Assembly (NCBI RefSeq): GCF_003014555.1
Contig: NZ_PYGE01000004.1
Location: 1-64,000, forward strand
Length of the DNA: 64,000 bases
Direction: 5' to 3'
Origin: Haloactinopolyspora alba
Lineage (GTDB): Bacteria > Actinomycetota > Actinomycetes > Jiangellales > Jiangellaceae
Shown here: positions 60,601-64,000 of the stretch, in pieces
Position numbering within the stretch: position 1 is the stretch's first letter
How the letters are laid out: every line of letters begins with the position of its first letter
Translations under genes and position numbers: made by a program
Notes under the pieces: generated by a model
Database searches by the model: none
Told to the model about the DNA's origin: nothing
The model's input: the letters and a program-made list of their open reading frames with translations, nothing else

Positions 60601-60972
60601 AGCCCAGGCCACAAAGGGGACAACGGGCACCACCACGAAGACATGATCAACTTCACGTTACCCGAGCTCGGCCACCACTCGGGCAGCTGCCCGGACGTAC
60701 GGGTCGAGTTCGCGAACGGCGACGATTCCGGCCGTTCGCTGGAGAAGTCACCGAACCCCGCTTCTTCGGTGGCTGCTGGGCACGGACGAACGTGCCTCTG
60801 CCGGCCTTGATGTCGTTCGTCGATGCAGCAAGCACGTGTCCGTAGGCGACCAGAGGTGCCTGTGGGTCAGCGAATCACGCGAACGGCAGACCTGATCGGC
60901 GGTCGCGGCGTTCCGAAACGTCGCGCGGTCTGGTCACGTATGCGCGACCATGGTGGCTGTCGATCAAGGGTG
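60601..60972. other. stretch without a recognisable gene
   Basis: 372 bases between the oxidoreductase and a decayed prim-pol gene. Short frames on both strands have no recognisable domain and no ribosome binding site. It may be further decayed remains of an integrative element. Confidence 0.4.
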
Positions 60973-61631
60973 GTGGCCACGTTGAGACGGAATCAGCTGC
61001 TGGACGCTGCGCTGGGCTACGCCGGACTGGGAATGGCGGTGTAACCAGCTGCTCCCGCCGTTCGGCGGACGTCCAAGTGGTGGATGCGCAACGCTTGGAC
61101 GTGCGGTTGTGGGCACAGCGACTGTGTCGCTCCGGGCGAGCATGTGCTGGAGGACGGCAGCCGGCAGGCGTTGACGGATCGAGCGGAGATCGAATCGGTC
61201 TGGGGTGTCAGCCAGCCGCCGAACCTACGGGTTTCCGCGTCGCCGGATATCGACGTGTGGGACGTGCCGCGAGAGATGGCGCGCTGGGTATGCGTGTGCT
61301 GGAACAACAACGTCTGACCATCTGGCCGCCCGTGATGCAGACACCCTCGGGTCGCTGGGTGTGGTGCACGCCGCACGTCGACGAGCCGGTCCCGCCCATT
61401 GCGGCGTTCGGCAGTGGCGTCCGACGGTTGGCCGAAGCGCAGACCATCTTGGTGCCACCGTCGCGTCGTCCTGGCGGCAAGCTCAGGTGGGTGTGGTCAC
61501 AACGCTTTCCGCGTACGCCGCTCCCACGGCCATGGCCGATCCTGTTGGCGTTGGCGTCGGCGGCGGAGCGGTTGCATTCGTGGGAGGTTCACGATGAAGG
61601 GCCTCCACCGCGGTCGGCGCCCACGGCGTGA
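60973..61631 (+). pseudogene. bifunctional DNA primase/polymerase-like gene, decayed
   Basis: The frame from GTG at 60973 reads RRNQLLDAALGYAGLGMAV, the usual opening of prim-pol proteins, and then hits TAA at 61027-61... just after GMAV. The same frame continues with CGCGHSDCVAPGEHVLEDGS, a zinc-binding motif usual in this family (C-x-C/G...C-x-x-P-G-K/E-H). A frameshift near 61290 moves the rest to another frame, LTIWPPVMQTPSGRWVWCTP and ending WEVHDEGPPPRSAP. Two inactivating changes mean it is not functional. Such genes are carried by integrative plasmids; it lies beside the 3' end of tRNA-Ser. Confidence 0.72.
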
Positions 61632-61690
61632 CCTTGTCGCGACGGGTGGATACGACCGTTTCCCCGCGGTTCTGAGACTACGCATGGTTC

Positions 61691-61718
61691 GGGCCGGTTC
61701 CTGGTGTGGAACCGGCCC
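61691..61718 (-). terminator. hairpin terminator after tRNA-Ser
   Basis: GGGCCGGTTCC (61691-61701) pairs perfectly with GGAACCGGCCC (61708-61718), about 20 bases downstream of the tRNA-Ser 3' end on the reverse strand. Confidence 0.82.
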
Positions 61719-61739
61719 GGGTGTTTGTGCTGGTTGGGG

Positions 61740-61830
61740 CGGAGGCGGCGGGATTTGAACCCGCGAGAGGGTTTGAGCCCTCAACCCGCTTAGCAGGCGG
61801 GCGCCATAAACCAGGCTAGGCGACGCCTCC
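61740..61830 (-). tRNA. tRNA-Ser (GCT)
   Basis: A 91-base type II tRNA without encoded CCA. Acceptor GGAGGCG pairs with CGCCTCC; anticodon stem CCCGC/GCGGG encloses CTGCTAA (anticodon GCT); a long variable arm (GAGGG...CCCTC region) and T-arm GCGGGTTCAAATCCCGC follow. Confidence 0.96.
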
Positions 61831-62069
61831 CCACCCGTCGCGAACAACGGGCGTCGCAAGAGTACCCGGCTCCGGGTGGGCGCGGCAAAGTGAGGGCTGA
61901 AGTGGATCGTGCGACAGCGCCCCGATCGGTCCGGCGAGCTCGTCTGCCGGGGGAATCGGGCCGTTATGCAACTTCTGAGCCGCCTCGAGCGTCTTCTCTC
62001 ATGACCGACCTGATACGACGGTTCTCGGTTTGACTTATGGTGGCTCCGGCAACTGGCGAGGCGTGAGGG

Positions 62070-63692
62070 GTGAGACACCGCGTGGACAACGCCCGAGGTG
62101 GCTCCGGCGCGCGGCGCTCTCGACTGAACTCGCGCCGACGGCAGCGGAACGAGCGGTACGGCCGGTTCATCGGACTGACCGCGCTGGGGACCCTGCTCCC
62201 CGGCAGTGGGCTGGTCGCGGCCGGCAGGCGCCGGCTGGGCACGTTCATCCTGATCCTGCTCGGGCTCGCGCTCGTGGTCGCATTGGCGGTCGTGGTGCTG
62301 GTCCCGCAGTCCCGCCTCGCTTCGTACGCAGGCGACCGGCAGATGATGCTGCTGCTCGGCGGCGGGCTCGCCATCCTGGCGGCGGTGTGGATGCTCATCG
62401 CGCTGGGGACGCATCGTTCGCTCGAGCCGGACGGGCTGTCGCCGGGACGCCGCTTCGGCGGGGCGCTGGTGGTGGTGCTGGCCGCGTCGCTGGTGGTCGC
62501 GCCGATGGCACTCGGGTCGCGGTACGCGTTCACGCAGCGCGACCTGATCGGCTCCATCTCGTCCGGCGGGGAGAGTCACACGACGCCGGAAATCGACGAG
62601 AAGGACCCGTGGGCGGACAAACCCCGGCTGAACGTGCTGTTCCTGGGTGGCGACGCCGGCGATGGTCGGGAAGGGTTGCGTCCGGACACGCAGATCGTCG
62701 CGAGCATCGACACCGACACCGGCGAGACGACGATGATCTCGTTGCCCCGGAACCTGGAGAACGTGCCGTTTCCCGAGGACAGCCCGCTGCACGAGGTCTA
62801 CCCCGACGGCTTCCAGGGGCCGGGGGACCAGCTGGAGTGGATGCTCAACGCGGTCTACCGCAACGTCCCGAACGCTCACCCCGAGGTGTTCAAGGGCGTC
62901 GAGCACCCGGGGGCCGACGCGAACAAGTGGGCCGTCGAGGGCGCGCTCGGCATCGACATCGACTACTTCATGCTGGTCGATCTGGCCGGCTTCGAGGCCG
63001 TCGTCGACGCTCTCGGTGGCATCACCCTGGACGTTCCCCACGACATCCCGATCGGCAACAAGACCCTGCCGAACGGTGAGTGCTCCGAGCCAAGGGGATA
63101 CGTCGAGGCCGGCGAGAACCGGCACCTCGACGGCGACGAGGCGCTGTGGTTCGCGCGGTCTCGTTGTCCGGGCGACGACTACGTGCGGATGGCGCGCCAG
63201 CGGTGTGTCATGGACGCGATCGTGGCCCAGGTCAAACCGACGACGCTGATCAGCCGCTATCAGAAGCTCGCCAACACGGCCGGCGACATCATCACCACCG
63301 ATGTGCCGGAGGGCATGTTCCCCGCCCTGATCGAGCTGATGCTCAAGGTGCAGAACGCCAGCCTCGAGAGCCTCACCCTGGACCGGGAGTTCTTCGAGAG
63401 CATGGGCACCACCTCGGGCGATCCGGACTACGACGCGCTGCACGAGCGCGTCGACGAGATCCTGAACGGTTCGTCGGGACAGTCGTCGCCGGGCGAGTCG
63501 CCGACCGGCTCCGGCGAGAACACGTCCGAGACCGACGACACCACCGAGGCGGCAGAGCGCACCTCCGGCGACGGCGCCGGCACGATCACGCAGGTCTCGG
63601 AGAGGACCAGCGACACCGGGTCCGAAGACGGCTCCGGCGACGGGGGCGAGGCCGAAGCGGACGAGCCGGTCGATGCCGGCAAGGTCTGCTGA
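62070..63692 (+). CDS. LytR-CpsA-Psr (LCP) family cell-wall glycopolymer ligase
   Basis: A 540-residue membrane protein. A basic N-terminus is followed by four hydrophobic segments (residues about 30-165). The extracellular LCP domain (about 185-370) includes LNVLFLGGDAGDGREGLRPD, TQIVASIDTD, TTMISLPRNLENV (the polyprenyl-phosphate Arg), YFMLVDLAGFEAVVDALGGI and LWFARSRCPGDDYVRMARQR. A Ser/Gly/Glu-rich tail ends AGKVC. LCP enzymes attach arabinogalactan or teichoic-type polymers to peptidoglycan. The GTG start lies after GTGAGGG. It is transcribed away from tRNA-Ser. Confidence 0.92.
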   Translation: MRHRVDNARGGSGARRSRLNSRRRQRNERYGRFIGLTALGTLLPGSGLVAAGRRRLGTFILILLGLALVVALAVVVLVPQSRLASYAGDRQMMLLLGGGLAILAAVWMLIALGTHRSLEPDGLSPGRRFGGALVVVLAASLVVAPMALGSRYAFTQRDLIGSISSGGESHTTPEIDEKDPWADKPRLNVLFLGGDAGDGREGLRPDTQIVASIDTDTGETTMISLPRNLENVPFPEDSPLHEVYPDGFQGPGDQLEWMLNAVYRNVPNAHPEVFKGVEHPGADANKWAVEGALGIDIDYFMLVDLAGFEAVVDALGGITLDVPHDIPIGNKTLPNGECSEPRGYVEAGENRHLDGDEALWFARSRCPGDDYVRMARQRCVMDAIVAQVKPTTLISRYQKLANTAGDIITTDVPEGMFPALIELMLKVQNASLESLTLDREFFESMGTTSGDPDYDALHERVDEILNGSSGQSSPGESPTGSGENTSETDDTTEAAERTSGDGAGTITQVSERTSDTGSEDGSGDGGEAEADEPVDAGKVC

Positions 63693-64000
63693 CCCTCACC
63701 GGCCGTCACTCGTAGAGCACGTAGTCCGGCGTCGGCTGTAGGGCCAGGACCTGCTGCGGTGTGATCAGTTCAGACCGGGAGGATTCTGTGACCGTCGCCG
63801 TCGTACCGCTGCGTGAGCTCGCCGAGCTCGCCGAGCTCGGCGGCGGCGCGGTCGAGGCCGGGCGGTGAGCCGTCCGAACGACGGCGAACGCCCGCCCGCG
63901 AAACCGATCAGCCGGTGTTCGGGCAGCACGCTGGTTCCGCCGCCGGGCAGGGTCGCCGCGTCCGGCGCACCGGGAGGTGGACGCGTTCCCGACGGCGGGC
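63693..64000 (-). other. possible leftward coding fragment with frame changes, cut by window edge
   Basis: On the reverse strand, good codon bias moves through three frames: VLPEHRLIGFAGGRSPSFGR near 63900, LDRAAAELGELGELTQRYDG near 63830, and ITPQQVLALQPTPDYVLYE ending at a TGA at 63706. This could be a frameshifted gene or sequencing indels at the GAGCTCGGC repeats. No family is recognised and the start is outside the window. Confidence 0.35.

Noticed and set aside
61497-63443. Long leftward frame opposite the LCP gene
   Set aside because: The LCP motifs are unmistakable on the plus strand and this frame is its antisense shadow; it also crosses tRNA-Ser.

Overview
The window is high-GC actinobacterial DNA. 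It contains GTG starts, ATGA/GTGA gene overlaps, and the PknB/PstP/FhaA/CrgA cell-growth cluster. Gene order matches the segment just downstream of gyrA in many actinobacteria: DLW-39 small protein, tRNA-Ala, ppiA, rhomboid, crgA, DUF881, trpG/pabA, pknB, pbpA, rodA, pstP, fhaB, fhaA, tRNA-Leu. The window therefore probably lies a few kilobases from oriC. A Jiangella-like or similar actinobacterium would fit, but the species cannot be fixed from the sequence alone.

Layout. Bases 1-1.2 kb hold the end of a DLW-39 gene, a TipA-type MerR regulator and tRNA-Ala. From 1.3 to 19.4 kb the conserved block is interrupted by accessory metabolism: a flavin-dependent LLM oxidoreductase; a leftward operon for uptake and cleavage of a glycoside (binding protein, two permeases, YesL-like protein, GH116 hydrolase); and a rightward cobalamin operon under a cobalamin riboswitch (btuF-btuC-btuD-cobD-cobQ-cobO-cobS-cobU/cobC fusion-cobT). 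Most junctions in both operons overlap by 1-8 bases. The conserved block resumes from 19.4 to 31.9 kb, and there the DUF881 gene carries an in-frame TGA.

From 32 to 45 kb the content is mixed chromosomal: an Eis-like acetyltransferase, a spermidine-synthase-like protein, adenosine deaminase, a P-loop kinase behind an epimerase remnant, a SoxR/quinone reductase pair, a second PP2C phosphatase that shares 127 identical bases with pstP, an ECF42 sigma factor with its YciI partner, SppA and a SurA-like lipoprotein.

From 45.25 to 53.56 kb lies a decayed integrative element in tRNA-Arg(ACG), bounded by 44/45-base copies of the tRNA 3' end. It holds an immunity-gene remnant, the tail of an OLD-type nuclease coupled to an intact UvrD-like helicase (a broken Gabija-like pair), an integrase remnant, a PadR/DoxX/hydrolase cluster and an IS21-family element whose istA is frameshifted by an 8-base tandem duplication.

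From 53.7 kb to the end are an amidohydrolase, GTP-dependent PEP carboxykinase, a VOC protein, purC, a divergent AraC regulator/oxidoreductase pair, a decayed prim-pol gene beside tRNA-Ser(GCT), an LCP cell-wall ligase, and an unresolved leftward coding fragment at the right edge.
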